NCBI RefSeq assembly: GCF_027923405.1
Contig: NZ_BQYI01000001.1
Coordinates: forward strand, 4,008,501 to 4,072,500
Length of the DNA: 64,000 nucleotides
Source: Paenibacillus sp. YYML68
GTDB lineage: Bacteria; Bacillota; Bacilli; Paenibacillales; NBRC-103111
Direction of reading: 5' to 3'
Shown: piece by piece, positions 1 to 7,272 of the stretch
Layout: every line of letters starts with the position of its first letter
Numbering within the stretch: position 1 is the stretch's first letter
Notes under the pieces: model-generated
Seen by the model: the letters and a program-made list of their open reading frames with translations, nothing else
Database searches by the model: none
What the model was told of the DNA's origin: nothing
Made by a program: the position numbers and the translations under genes

Positions 1-14
1 TTTTCTACAATAAT

Positions 15-64
15 AAAGGATGCCTCCTTACGTGTATGTATATAACGGTAAGGAGGCATCCTTT
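15..64 (-). terminator. Rho-independent terminator of the DEAD-box helicase gene
   Basis: A perfect 17-bp inverted repeat (15-31 with 48-64) with a 16-nt loop lies just past the helicase stop codon. It is followed by T-rich sequence on both strands, so it could also stop a transcript entering from the left of the window. Confidence 0.85.
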
Positions 65-83
65 TATTTTATCGCTTGCATTT

Positions 84-1625
84 CTACTTGTTAGGCGTCG
101 TTCGATCTGGCTTCGCCTTCAGCCACTTCGGCGCACCCTTGTTTTTGCGGTCGCGTTCCTTCTCACGCTCGAGCGCACGATTGCTTGGAGCAGGAGGCTG
201 TGCCGCCTTCTTCCCGCCTCCCTGCGATTGCTTACCTCCAGACGCTTGACCCGATTTCGCCGCGTTCCCATTAGACTTCGCTGCACGACCTGAAGTGCCC
301 TGAGCGCCGGAAGGCTGCTGGCGAACCGAATGACCACCAGGCAATCCGTTGGAACGACGCTCACCACCAGTCTCGGCATCCACCTGTGCATCTGTCCCTG
401 ACCCGTTCTGCTCCTGTCGAGCAGGCTGAACCTTGACCAGCTTCCTCGCGTTACCAGCTTCCGCACCAGCGGCAAGACGACTATTTTCACGAGGATCGAA
501 CAGCTTGCCATGGCTTAATATTTTACGTTGAATGACGATGTCCAGTGCCTTCTCGAACTTCTCCATAATGAATTTCTGCTTATGCGTAATGATCGATATC
601 GCTAGCCCTCGGCGGCCCATTCGTCCCGTGCGACCGACACGATGAACATAATGGTCAGCATCGATCGGCGGGTCGAGATTGAACACATGCGTCACCTGCG
701 GGAGATCGAGACCGCGAGCAGCGATATCGGTTGCAACCAGCAGCTGGAAGCGTCCGGCGCGGAACGCCTGCATCGCCTTCGCTCTCTCCTGCTTGAACGA
801 GTCTCCGTACAAGCCCTCGGCTGACAGCCCCGCATACTTCAGCTTATGCACAGCCTCCCCGATATCGTCGGTATCATTAATGAAGACGATAGCTGCCTTC
901 GGATTTTCGAGCCGCACCAGGCGCCGCAGCGTATCGATCTTATCCCGCTCCTCGCACATTACATACAGATGCTCGAGCGTCTCAGCTGTTCGCTGAGACG
1001 GATTAACCCGTACATATTCGGGCTCATTCATCCACGTATCGATGACAGCCTGCGTCTGCGGAGGGAACGTCGCGGAGAAGAACAACATTTGCCGATCTCT
1101 CAGCATTCCCTTCAGCAGCGCAACGACCTCCTTCATGGAGCCCAGCTCGAACACTTGATCGACTTCATCGACGACTAATGTGCGAATACCGGTCAGCTTC
1201 AGCTTCCGCATCGCAGCCAGCTCCTGAACCCGTCCCGGCGTGCCGACTACGATGTGCGGCTTAGTCCGCAGCTTATCGATTTGCCTCTCGATCGATGCGC
1301 CACCGATCAGCTGCTGCACCCGTATATCCGTACCTTCCGTAAGCTGCTCCAGCGTATGAACAATCTGCATGCCAAGCTCCCGCGTCGGCACGAGCACCAT
1401 CGCTTGCACCTCACGCAGCGTTGGTTCAATATGGTGAAGGATTGGAAGCACATAAGCCAGCGTCTTCCCTGTACCCGTCTGAGATTGAGCAACAATATCT
1501 TTTTTTTGCAACGCGACAGGAATCGCCTCCGCCTGAATCGGCGACGGCTCCGTAATCTCAAGCTCCTCCAGCCGCTGTACATATATCGGATCAATACCTA
1601 ACTGTCCAAAGCCCGAATCTACCAT
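84..1625 (-). CDS. DEAD-box ATP-dependent RNA helicase (DEVD variant)
   Basis: This is a 513-aa superfamily-2 RNA helicase, expected to unwind RNA duplexes in the cytoplasm during ribosome assembly or mRNA decay. The Q motif is near residue 30. Motif I is AQSQTGTGKT (~46-55), Ia is PTREL, Ib is TPGR and motif III is SAT. The second RecA lobe carries ATDIAARGLD and HRVGRTGR. Motif II reads DEVD instead of DEAD; the catalytic first Asp and Glu are kept. Residues ~385-513 form a low-complexity tail rich in Gly, Gln, Lys and Arg, typical of the variable RNA-binding extensions of bacterial family members. I cannot tell which Bacillales paralogue (CshA, CshB, YfmL) it matches. It is monocistronic, with its own promoter and terminator. 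Confidence 0.93.
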   Translation of the reverse strand: MVDSGFGQLGIDPIYVQRLEELEITEPSPIQAEAIPVALQKKDIVAQSQTGTGKTLAYVLPILHHIEPTLREVQAMVLVPTRELGMQIVHTLEQLTEGTDIRVQQLIGGASIERQIDKLRTKPHIVVGTPGRVQELAAMRKLKLTGIRTLVVDEVDQVFELGSMKEVVALLKGMLRDRQMLFFSATFPPQTQAVIDTWMNEPEYVRVNPSQRTAETLEHLYVMCEERDKIDTLRRLVRLENPKAAIVFINDTDDIGEAVHKLKYAGLSAEGLYGDSFKQERAKAMQAFRAGRFQLLVATDIAARGLDLPQVTHVFNLDPPIDADHYVHRVGRTGRMGRRGLAISIITHKQKFIMEKFEKALDIVIQRKILSHGKLFDPRENSRLAAGAEAGNARKLVKVQPARQEQNGSGTDAQVDAETGGERRSNGLPGGHSVRQQPSGAQGTSGRAAKSNGNAAKSGQASGGKQSQGGGKKAAQPPAPSNRALEREKERDRKNKGAPKWLKAKPDRTTPNK

Positions 1626-1655
1626 TTACATCATCCCTTTGTGCTTAATCTATCT

Positions 1656-1684
1656 AGTATAACAGGTTGAATTCGAATGAACAA
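1656..1684 (-). promoter_or_regulatory. Putative sigma-A promoter of the helicase gene
   Basis: On the minus strand, TTGTTC (1679-1684) and TATACT (1656-1661) are separated by exactly 17 nt and lie 31 nt upstream of the helicase start codon. The match is by eye only. Confidence 0.5.
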
Positions 1685-1714
1685 AGCAGACTGTCCTTAC
1701 AGCCCACAGCGCTA

Positions 1715-2608
1715 CTACGCCTCCGCCATCTCCTCCCGCTTCCGCTCAATCCATCGGAATACAGCATTCAACGCTCGTTCATCCTCATCTCTTGGAAAAC
1801 GATGCTTCAGCCCATCATATAGCTCCATCGCATAATCATGACTTGCCGCTTCAAGCGCATGTGCAAGCTTCCGGGCTTGCTCCACGCTCACTTGGTCATC
1901 CTCCGTCCCGTGAATGATGAGAACTGGCACTCGGATTTGATCAATCCAATATATAGGCGACCGATCCTCATACGCCTCGGCCTGCTTCTTCGGATGACCG
2001 ACGACTCGCTTCAGCATCCGTCGCAGGTCTACACGCTCCTCGTACGTATCGAACAGGCTGCTTACCCCGCCCCAGACGACGACAGGTCCAGCCTCCGGAC
2101 ACTCCTTGGCCGCCAGCAGCGCCATGAGCGCCCCCCGTGAGAAGCCGATCAATGGTACGGGGCCTGGCTCTACTTCAGGAAGCTGCAGCACCATGGAGAT
2201 CGCATGGCATACGTCGAAGCGGTCCTCACCTCCGAAGTCCTCCCGCCCCTCCCCACCTTCGTTGCCTCGGTAAAAAGGTGCGAATATGACGAAGCCCCGC
2301 TTCGCCATCGACATGATTCTGCGCTTACGCACCATACCAACCTTACGAATTCCGCCGCGGCAGTAGATGACAGCAGGAACTGGCCTTCCCATATCCGGAA
2401 CAGCCAAGTAGCCCTTTACCTTCAGCCCTTGGCTTAGATAGGTGATTAGGAATAATGATATACCGCGTACAAAGCTTCTCAGCTCTTGTCGTTCAAGCAG
2501 TTGACCATCGCTTTCTGCCGTACTGCAGAGCTCCATCTCGATTGACTGCTTTGCTCCTGCTGGCTTCCCCTCAACCTGTACCATCATACCACCCCAATTT
2601 TGACACAT
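1715..2608 (-). CDS. Alpha/beta hydrolase (prolyl oligopeptidase / dienelactone hydrolase-like)
   Basis: A 297-aa cytoplasmic serine hydrolase without a signal peptide. The nucleophile elbow is GFSRG (near residue 160). The acid is in HGTEDDQ and the His in GLKHRF near the C-terminus, giving a complete Ser-Asp-His triad in the expected order. The fold matches the acyl-peptidase/dienelactone hydrolase group; the substrate cannot be read from sequence. The outer ATG at 2608 has no Shine-Dalgarno. The GGGGTGG just before the ATGATG at 2587-2582 suggests translation really starts there, at codon 8 or 9. It is divergent from the small gene at 2661. Confidence 0.82.
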   Translation of the reverse strand: MCQNWGGMMVQVEGKPAGAKQSIEMELCSTAESDGQLLERQELRSFVRGISLFLITYLSQGLKVKGYLAVPDMGRPVPAVIYCRGGIRKVGMVRKRRIMSMAKRGFVIFAPFYRGNEGGEGREDFGGEDRFDVCHAISMVLQLPEVEPGPVPLIGFSRGALMALLAAKECPEAGPVVVWGGVSSLFDTYEERVDLRRMLKRVVGHPKKQAEAYEDRSPIYWIDQIRVPVLIIHGTEDDQVSVEQARKLAHALEAASHDYAMELYDGLKHRFPRDEDERALNAVFRWIERKREEMAEA

Positions 2609-2660
2609 ACTGACTACAACGTTACACTTACGTTATTATGACCGGAAAGGTGGACATTCA

Positions 2661-2924
2661 ATGAACATGGAGCAATCGTTCGTAACCGAATTCGAGGCGC
2701 TTGTCGAGAAGTTTTCAGAGCTGCTAACTGGAGACACTTCACCGGAAATGCTGGAGAAGATCAAAGTATGGGCCATTTACAGCCACATACACAAGACGAT
2801 GCCCGCACTGGCCAGCCACTGGAATCAATCACATCCGGAAGGCAAGGCTGCCATTCGCGTCCTGTTCGAGGAAGTACGGGAGCTTAACCTGAAGCTCAAG
2901 GAAGCCAACAAAACGGAGGCGTAA
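2661..2924 (+). CDS. Small conserved hypothetical protein, YusU/DUF2573-like
   Basis: An 87-aa soluble, mostly helical acidic protein with no membrane segment or signal peptide. The phrase WAIYSHIHKTMPALASHWN resembles the B. subtilis YusU (DUF2573) family as I remember it; this assignment is from memory and is tentative. The start is well supported by GGAAAGGTGG seven bases upstream of the ATG. Its stop codon sits in the loop of a hairpin shared with the convergent dehydrogenase gene. Function unknown. Confidence 0.75.
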   Translation: MNMEQSFVTEFEALVEKFSELLTGDTSPEMLEKIKVWAIYSHIHKTMPALASHWNQSHPEGKAAIRVLFEEVRELNLKLKEANKTEA

Positions 2925-2935
2925 AGCCCCCGTTT
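2911..2935. terminator. Bidirectional terminator hairpin embedded in two convergent gene ends
   Basis: AAACGGAGGC (2911-2920) pairs with GCCCCCGTTT (2926-2935), with one A-C mismatch and a 5-nt loop. The plus-strand stop codon (2922-2924) is in the loop. The minus-strand gene ends at 2934, inside the distal arm. T-rich flanks follow on both sides. Confidence 0.6.
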
Positions 2936-3710
2936 ATTTATTGCTGAGCAGCTTGTACGCAATCTTGTCAAACAGTCTCGGAAACAGCTGATACAGCTTC
3001 ACGCTTGCCGCAGCGGTGAATGGCAGGTCCACCTCGGCCTTGCGCTGTTCAATCGCTCGCAGCATGTGCGACACGACCTGCTCCGGCTTGAGCATAAACC
3101 ACTTCACGTTCTTCACATAGTTGCCTCCAGGGTCTGCAAGGTCGAAGAACGGCGTATCGACTGGACCCGGATTAATAGCTGTAATCGACACTCCAGTTCC
3201 CACCAGCTCCTGGCGCAAGCTATTTGTCAGCCCTAGCACCGCGTGCTTCGTAGCTGTATAGCCGCTTGACTTGGCAGAGCCGACCTTGCCAGCCATCGAA
3301 GCGACGTTCACGATATGACCGCTGCCTTGCTTCAGCATATAAGGAAGCACTGCCTTCGTACAGCGAACCGTTCCCATATAATTGACATCCATCATACTCT
3401 CGAACTGCTCTAAGGGAGCTTCAGCGAACTTCTCGAAGACGCCGTAGCCGGCATTATTGATAAGAATATCAATCCGCCCATATTGCTGAATCACTTGCTC
3501 GACAACTGCTTGCACCTGCTCGGTCTTCGTCACGTCCAGCACATATGTGCCGTGAAGCCCATGAATGCTTGCTGCAGCCTCCGACAGCTTCGACTCAGAG
3601 CGCGCAGCCAAGATCGGGATGCCGCCACGCTCCGCAACCATTCGCGCAGTTAGAGCGCCAATTCCGCTAGAAGCCCCTGTAATCACCACAATCTTATCTC
3701 GAACAAACAT
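2934..3710 (-). CDS. Short-chain dehydrogenase/reductase (SDR)
   Basis: A 258-aa classical SDR, an NAD(P)-dependent oxidoreductase of the cytosol. The cofactor motif TGASSGIG starts near residue 11, NNAGYG is near 87, and the catalytic Ser and Tyr-x-x-x-Lys are in VASMAGKV and SGYTATKHA. The PGPVDTPF loop is also present. Length and C-terminus agree with the YqjQ-like group of Bacillales, but the substrate cannot be assigned. The start has a strong Shine-Dalgarno (GCGGGGG). It is separated from the upstream cheX-like gene by a terminator hairpin, so it probably has its own promoter. Confidence 0.88.
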   Translation of the reverse strand: MFVRDKIVVITGASSGIGALTARMVAERGGIPILAARSESKLSEAAASIHGLHGTYVLDVTKTEQVQAVVEQVIQQYGRIDILINNAGYGVFEKFAEAPLEQFESMMDVNYMGTVRCTKAVLPYMLKQGSGHIVNVASMAGKVGSAKSSGYTATKHAVLGLTNSLRQELVGTGVSITAINPGPVDTPFFDLADPGGNYVKNVKWFMLKPEQVVSHMLRAIEQRKAEVDLPFTAAASVKLYQLFPRLFDKIAYKLLSNK

Positions 3711-3759
3711 CTTGTATGTACCCCCGCATGAACATTTTTTCTGAATAGTTACAACTAAA

Positions 3760-3806
3760 AGAAGCGAAAGTGCTCTGTTTCACTACACAGAACAGCTATC
3801 GCTTCT
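3760..3806 (-). terminator. Terminator after the CheX-like gene
   Basis: AGAAGCGA (3760-3767) pairs with TCGCTTCT (3799-3806), and an inner CTGT/ACAG stem extends the hairpin with small bulges. On the minus strand it is followed by TTTTAG. It lies directly after the stop of the 3810-4268 gene. Confidence 0.7.
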
Positions 3807-3809
3807 AGC

Positions 3810-4268
3810 TTAAGAAATAAGTACTTGAATGTCCAGCTCACCAATACCTTCCATAATAAGTGGAATGGTCAACGCTTTCTTAGCGTCAATACCGTCTGAG
3901 CTAGACGAATGAAGCATCTTGGGCGGCGTAATGTCTACCCGAACACCTTGGTTGAACAGCATCGTGCTCGCATTACCACTAATCATATTGCTCAGCTCAG
4001 ATATAGCGCTCTTGCTCATATCATCCATCTCGCTAATCGGATACCCGCCCATCATGGCCGACACGACCTTGAGTGCGACATCTTCCTTCAGACCGAACAC
4101 GATATCTCCTTGCATCTGGCCTGTCATACCAATTTGTATCCATATGTAATTATCAATAAATATCACGTCTTTGACACCAAGCTCGCCTGTAGAGGGCCGG
4201 ACATTAGCAACTTGTTCAATAACGATTCTCGCGGATTCCAAGAATGGATTTATTAGCTCTGCTTTCAT
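3810..4268 (-). CDS. CheX/CheC-family chemotaxis phosphatase-like protein
   Basis: A 152-aa protein of the CheC/CheX/FliY phosphatase family, which dephosphorylates CheY-P. The family pattern of an N-terminal helix and two-layer sheet is kept. The signature E-x-x-N pair is visible in SELSNMISGNA (about residues 91-101), where Glu and Asn form the active site in characterised members. It has a single such motif, as in CheX. It is a stand-alone gene outside any che operon in view, so its partner could be a CheY-like protein elsewhere. The start has a good AAAAGGGGA Shine-Dalgarno. Confidence 0.8.
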   Translation of the reverse strand: MKAELINPFLESARIVIEQVANVRPSTGELGVKDVIFIDNYIWIQIGMTGQMQGDIVFGLKEDVALKVVSAMMGGYPISEMDDMSKSAISELSNMISGNASTMLFNQGVRVDITPPKMLHSSSSDGIDAKKALTIPLIMEGIGELDIQVLIS

Positions 4269-4677
4269 GAAATGACAGGTCCCCTTTTCGACAAAATCCT
4301 TCTGATCCGTAGGACTTAATGTTATTTCATTATACCCAATATTATGCCCGCCGTATAGGAGGAATTCAGCATCGAAGCTCTAAAAAATATTGGTAATATT
4401 GCATAAATCGACTGTCTGGCTCAATGGATATCCAATTAGTTAGATAGATCGTAGGCTACAACTACTTCGAACCGTTATAACTGCTCTCTACCGTGATAAC
4501 CGCTCTCTAACGTTATAACTGCTCTCTACCTTTACAGCTCCTTTTGACCATTATCCCCCTTGCTCAGTATGCACGTCGGACCCATTTCTCCTTCGAAACC
4601 ACGATTCTGAAAATCCTTCGCCCCAATTTCTCTCCATATGTTCAATATCATTAATTCCATTATTATGAAATACACCG
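4269..4677. other. Intergenic region with short tandem repeats
   Basis: This ~410-nt stretch has no convincing gene. It contains the leader of the CheX-like gene on the minus strand, with a TATAAT at 4329-4334 read in reverse, a three-copy 19-bp tandem repeat (4473-4529), and the start of the promoter for the transposase-like gene at its right end. I see nothing else in it. Confidence 0.6.
4473..4529. repeat. Three-copy 19-bp tandem repeat
   Basis: The units CGTTATAACTGCTCTCTAC, CGTGATAACCGCTCTCTAA and CGTTATAACTGCTCTCTAC start at 4473, 4492 and 4511, with an exact 19-bp period and three mismatches in the middle unit. They are not coding and too few and short for a CRISPR. Confidence 0.85.
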
Positions 4678-4706
4678 TTGACACAGGAACTTATGTTCGA
4701 TATAAT
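4678..4706 (+). promoter_or_regulatory. Consensus sigma-A promoter of the transposase-like gene
   Basis: A full-consensus TTGACA (4678-4683) and TATAAT (4701-4706) are separated by 17 nt. The predicted transcription start is ~4713, giving a ~34-nt leader with a GGAGGGG Shine-Dalgarno before the ATG at 4747. This also rules out translation starting at 4678. Confidence 0.8.
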
Positions 4707-4746
4707 TTTAGTTATAAGAACAGCAGTTTGGTATGGAGGGGCTCAC

Positions 4747-5634
4747 ATGCAGGCATCCGGCAAGGGCAAGGATGATATTAATTTCATTTACAAGTCGGAT
4801 GCACAATGCCAGGAAGAATTGTTCCGCAACAAGTGGCCTAACGGCTTCCAATGCTCGCAGTGCGGTCACCGTTCTGCCTACACCATTCGTTCTCGCAAGC
4901 TTCCGTTATATGAGTGCAGCCAATGCTCGCATCAGCATTCCTTGTTAACCGGAACTATTATGGAGAAGAGCCGCACTCCTCTGTATAAATGGTTTGCCGC
5001 AATGCATCTCGTCTCACAACATGGCATCAGTGCCACGCGATTAAGTGTTATGATTCAGGTTACCTACAAAACGGCCTGGCTCATGCTACAAAAAATACGG
5101 CACGCCATCAGCGACGCAAATCAGCATTCAAAATTATCAGGTGCTGTTTACATACAAAGTGCTTACTATGGAAATCCATTCGTCAGCAAGCTGCAGGCTC
5201 ATCCTAGCAGACATCCTTTACTTGTCGGAGCCTCAATGCACGACCCGTCTACACCGATGCAGGTCACTATTCAACAGATCGGATACGAGTATTTAAGATA
5301 CAATCAACTTATTCCAACAGGCATGCAATGGTTTAAAGATCATTTTACCCTTCCAACAAGATGTAACTACGAATGCGTTACTGCTCTTTTCAGTACTACG
5401 AAAAAAGTCGCTCTTCTTCAAATTGCTGCTCAAGCTTCATCTTGGCTGAACAATACGTTCCGAGGAATAGGCTCTAAGCACCTGCAGGTGTATCTTGATG
5501 AATTTTGCTTTACGCTCAACTACTCACTACAAGGCATTGATAGCTACCCAGCCCTGCTACAGCTTTGCTCACAATCGACTCATCGGACCTACATGTCAAT
5601 CGTGAATAAAGCTTGCCTCAAGCTGGCCGCATAA
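4747..5634 (+). CDS. Degenerate IS1595 (ISXO2-like) transposase, probably catalytically dead or domesticated
   Basis: A 295-aa protein with the layout of IS1595-family transposases. An N-terminal zinc ribbon (CSQCG and CSQC pairs) is followed by a helix-turn-helix-like region, LLTGTIMEKSRTPLYKW, and a C-terminal stretch ending in YLDEFCFTLNYS. The hallmark VDETYIGG motif with the first catalytic Asp is replaced by VYIQSAYYGN. The usual HTDGW region reads QQIGYEYLRY, so the second acidic residue is also missing. The reading frame is intact over its whole length. The start was set at 4747 from GGAGGGG and the consensus promoter upstream. I saw no terminal inverted repeats or target duplication. 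It may be a domesticated DNA-binding protein; that is inference. Confidence 0.72.
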   Translation: MQASGKGKDDINFIYKSDAQCQEELFRNKWPNGFQCSQCGHRSAYTIRSRKLPLYECSQCSHQHSLLTGTIMEKSRTPLYKWFAAMHLVSQHGISATRLSVMIQVTYKTAWLMLQKIRHAISDANQHSKLSGAVYIQSAYYGNPFVSKLQAHPSRHPLLVGASMHDPSTPMQVTIQQIGYEYLRYNQLIPTGMQWFKDHFTLPTRCNYECVTALFSTTKKVALLQIAAQASSWLNNTFRGIGSKHLQVYLDEFCFTLNYSLQGIDSYPALLQLCSQSTHRTYMSIVNKACLKLAA

Positions 5635-5725
5635 TAGCTACGATGTAGCCTCATTATCAACAGGAAGGCGCACGTCTACGGCACTTAGTTTGATCAAGTC
5701 AGTGGAGATCATGCTGCCTTTCTCC

Positions 5726-5754
5726 TTGCCTATTTCCTGAGTCGAGGGGATAAT
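5726..5754 (+). promoter_or_regulatory. Putative promoter of the HAD phosphatase gene
   Basis: TTGCCT (5726-5731) and GATAAT (5749-5754) are separated by 17 nt, about 120 nt before the start codon. The match is moderate and by eye only. Confidence 0.4.
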
Positions 5755-5875
5755 GATTCAATGGAGGCTTCGGGATATGCTCCACCCTCCAGACTTGCAG
5801 ACTTGAGATGCTTCGAATTTTCGCAGTGTAGTTTAAGGCTCGAATCTAAATGAACAAGTAGGAGTTGCTCATCTT

Positions 5876-6670
5876 ATGCCGGGGTTTTTGCTCGATTTAG
5901 ACGGAACACTTTATAATGGGGATCAACCAATTCCATATGCTGCGGAGTTTATTCGTTTTTTGCGTGAAAGACAGTATCCGTTTTTGTTCGTCACGAACAA
6001 CTCCTCTCGTACACCAGCAGAGGTGGCCGAGCATCTGATACGTACTGGAATCGAGGCCGACGAACGTGAGGTGCTAACATCTGCTCAGGCAGCAGCACAT
6101 TATTTAGGCACACTGGAGCTCCCTGCACGCCTTGTATACTGCATCGGAGAGCGCGGATTACGATTAGCACTGGAAGAGGCCGGATTTGAGCTGCTTAACG
6201 AAGCTGAGACGAGCAGGAGCGCGGCGGCTGTCGTGCAAGGTATTGATCGAGCTCTTACCTATAACAAGCTGCTGGAGGCCGTCAGTCACATCCGGAACGG
6301 TGCAGCTTCGATCTTGACGAATCCGGATCATCTGCTTCCCTGGAACGGCGTGCTGACCCCAGGGGCCGGGGCCATCGCTGCCTCCATCGAGAAGGCTTCG
6401 GGAGTAGCCCCACTCGTTATCGGCAAGCCCTCACCCATTATTATGCAGTTAGCTGCATCGCGCGTGGGATTAGCCCCATCGCAGCTATGGACCGTCGGGG
6501 ATAATATGCTAACCGATATTCGCGGTGGTCTCGACGCTGGAACAAGAACTGCACTTGTGCTGACAGGTCTTGTGACGGAACAAACATTGGAAATGCATGT
6601 CGAGCAAGCTGGTGTAAGACCGGAGCTCGTATGCCGGCACTTGATGGAGCTCGCGGGCCAATTCGGTTAA
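5876..6670 (+). CDS. HAD-superfamily phosphatase, NagD-like (subfamily IIA)
   Basis: A 264-aa cytosolic phosphatase. Motif I DLDGTLYNG near the N-terminus holds the nucleophile and acid Asp. Motif II is VTNNSS, the Lys is in IGKPSP, and motif IV is GDNMLTDIRGG. The cap lies between motifs II and III, as in the NagD/AraL/PNPase type IIA group, which acts on sugar phosphates, nucleotides or phosphoglycolate-type damage products. The real substrate is not readable. Length fits the family. TAGGAG lies 11 nt before the ATG. It is single and convergent with the PadR gene. Confidence 0.9.
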   Translation: MPGFLLDLDGTLYNGDQPIPYAAEFIRFLRERQYPFLFVTNNSSRTPAEVAEHLIRTGIEADEREVLTSAQAAAHYLGTLELPARLVYCIGERGLRLALEEAGFELLNEAETSRSAAAVVQGIDRALTYNKLLEAVSHIRNGAASILTNPDHLLPWNGVLTPGAGAIAASIEKASGVAPLVIGKPSPIIMQLAASRVGLAPSQLWTVGDNMLTDIRGGLDAGTRTALVLTGLVTEQTLEMHVEQAGVRPELVCRHLMELAGQFG

Positions 6671-6688
6671 CTAAGGGTTGCATTAAGG

Positions 6689-7261
6689 TTACATCGCCCC
6701 AGCATCGTCAATCGGCTCGCCCTTCATCTTCAATCGATCTGCAGCTGCATCTGCAGATAGCCGCTCCAGCCAGCGAAGCTCCACTACGGCGTGCTCCAAT
6801 CGTCCCTTCATCATATGGAGCACGGCTCGCGGCACATCGTGAATGTGACTCTCGTACAAGTCCTTCAAGTGAGTCACAATGCGTTGCTGCTCCATAATCT
6901 GATGTTGTAGCAGCTCGTGAATGCGGCTTGCTCTTCCGTGCTTGGCGAATGCCAACGCTGCATACAACGGATGATGAATATGCTTGCTCTCCGCAAACTG
7001 AGCATCCAGAAGCTCATGAAACAACTCGGTCCCCCTCTCCGTTATCCGGTATATGGTACGGTCCCGTTTCCCGCCTAACTGAACCTTCGCGACAACTTCA
7101 ACATAAGCCTCCTGCGCCAGCTTGTCGATTGCATAATAGAGCGAGCCTTCCTCCATCTTAATATAGTGCAGCATGGCTCGCTCCTTCATCTTCTGCATCA
7201 GCTCGTACGGATGGCTGTCACACTCCATTAGCAAACCCAATATGACTAGCTTCATCGACAT
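6689..7261 (-). CDS. PadR-family transcriptional repressor
   Basis: A 190-aa winged-helix regulator. The N-terminal ~90 residues carry the PadR signature (ILGLLMECDSHPYEL, EEGSLYYAIDKLAQEAYVE, RTIYRITERG). The C-terminal half is the helical dimerisation domain of the larger PadR subtype. It follows the MFS pump by 11 nt on the same strand, so both are made from one transcript. PadR proteins typically repress a neighbouring efflux gene and release DNA on binding a phenolic or drug-like ligand. The perfect palindrome in the operon promoter is the likely operator, making this an autoregulated pump-repressor pair. Confidence 0.92.
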   Translation of the reverse strand: MSMKLVILGLLMECDSHPYELMQKMKERAMLHYIKMEEGSLYYAIDKLAQEAYVEVVAKVQLGGKRDRTIYRITERGTELFHELLDAQFAESKHIHHPLYAALAFAKHGRASRIHELLQHQIMEQQRIVTHLKDLYESHIHDVPRAVLHMMKGRLEHAVVELRWLERLSADAAADRLKMKGEPIDDAGAM

Positions 7262-7272
7262 GAGTGCACCTC

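Noticed and set aside
1715-2608. The alpha/beta hydrolase as the missing NRPS release enzyme
   Set aside because: It is 39 kb away, with many unrelated genes between, and has features of the peptidase/dienelactone hydrolase group rather than type II thioesterases.
4678-4746. Start of the transposase-like protein at 4678
   Set aside because: That start would lie inside the -35 box of the consensus promoter and has no ribosome site; the ATG at 4747 does.
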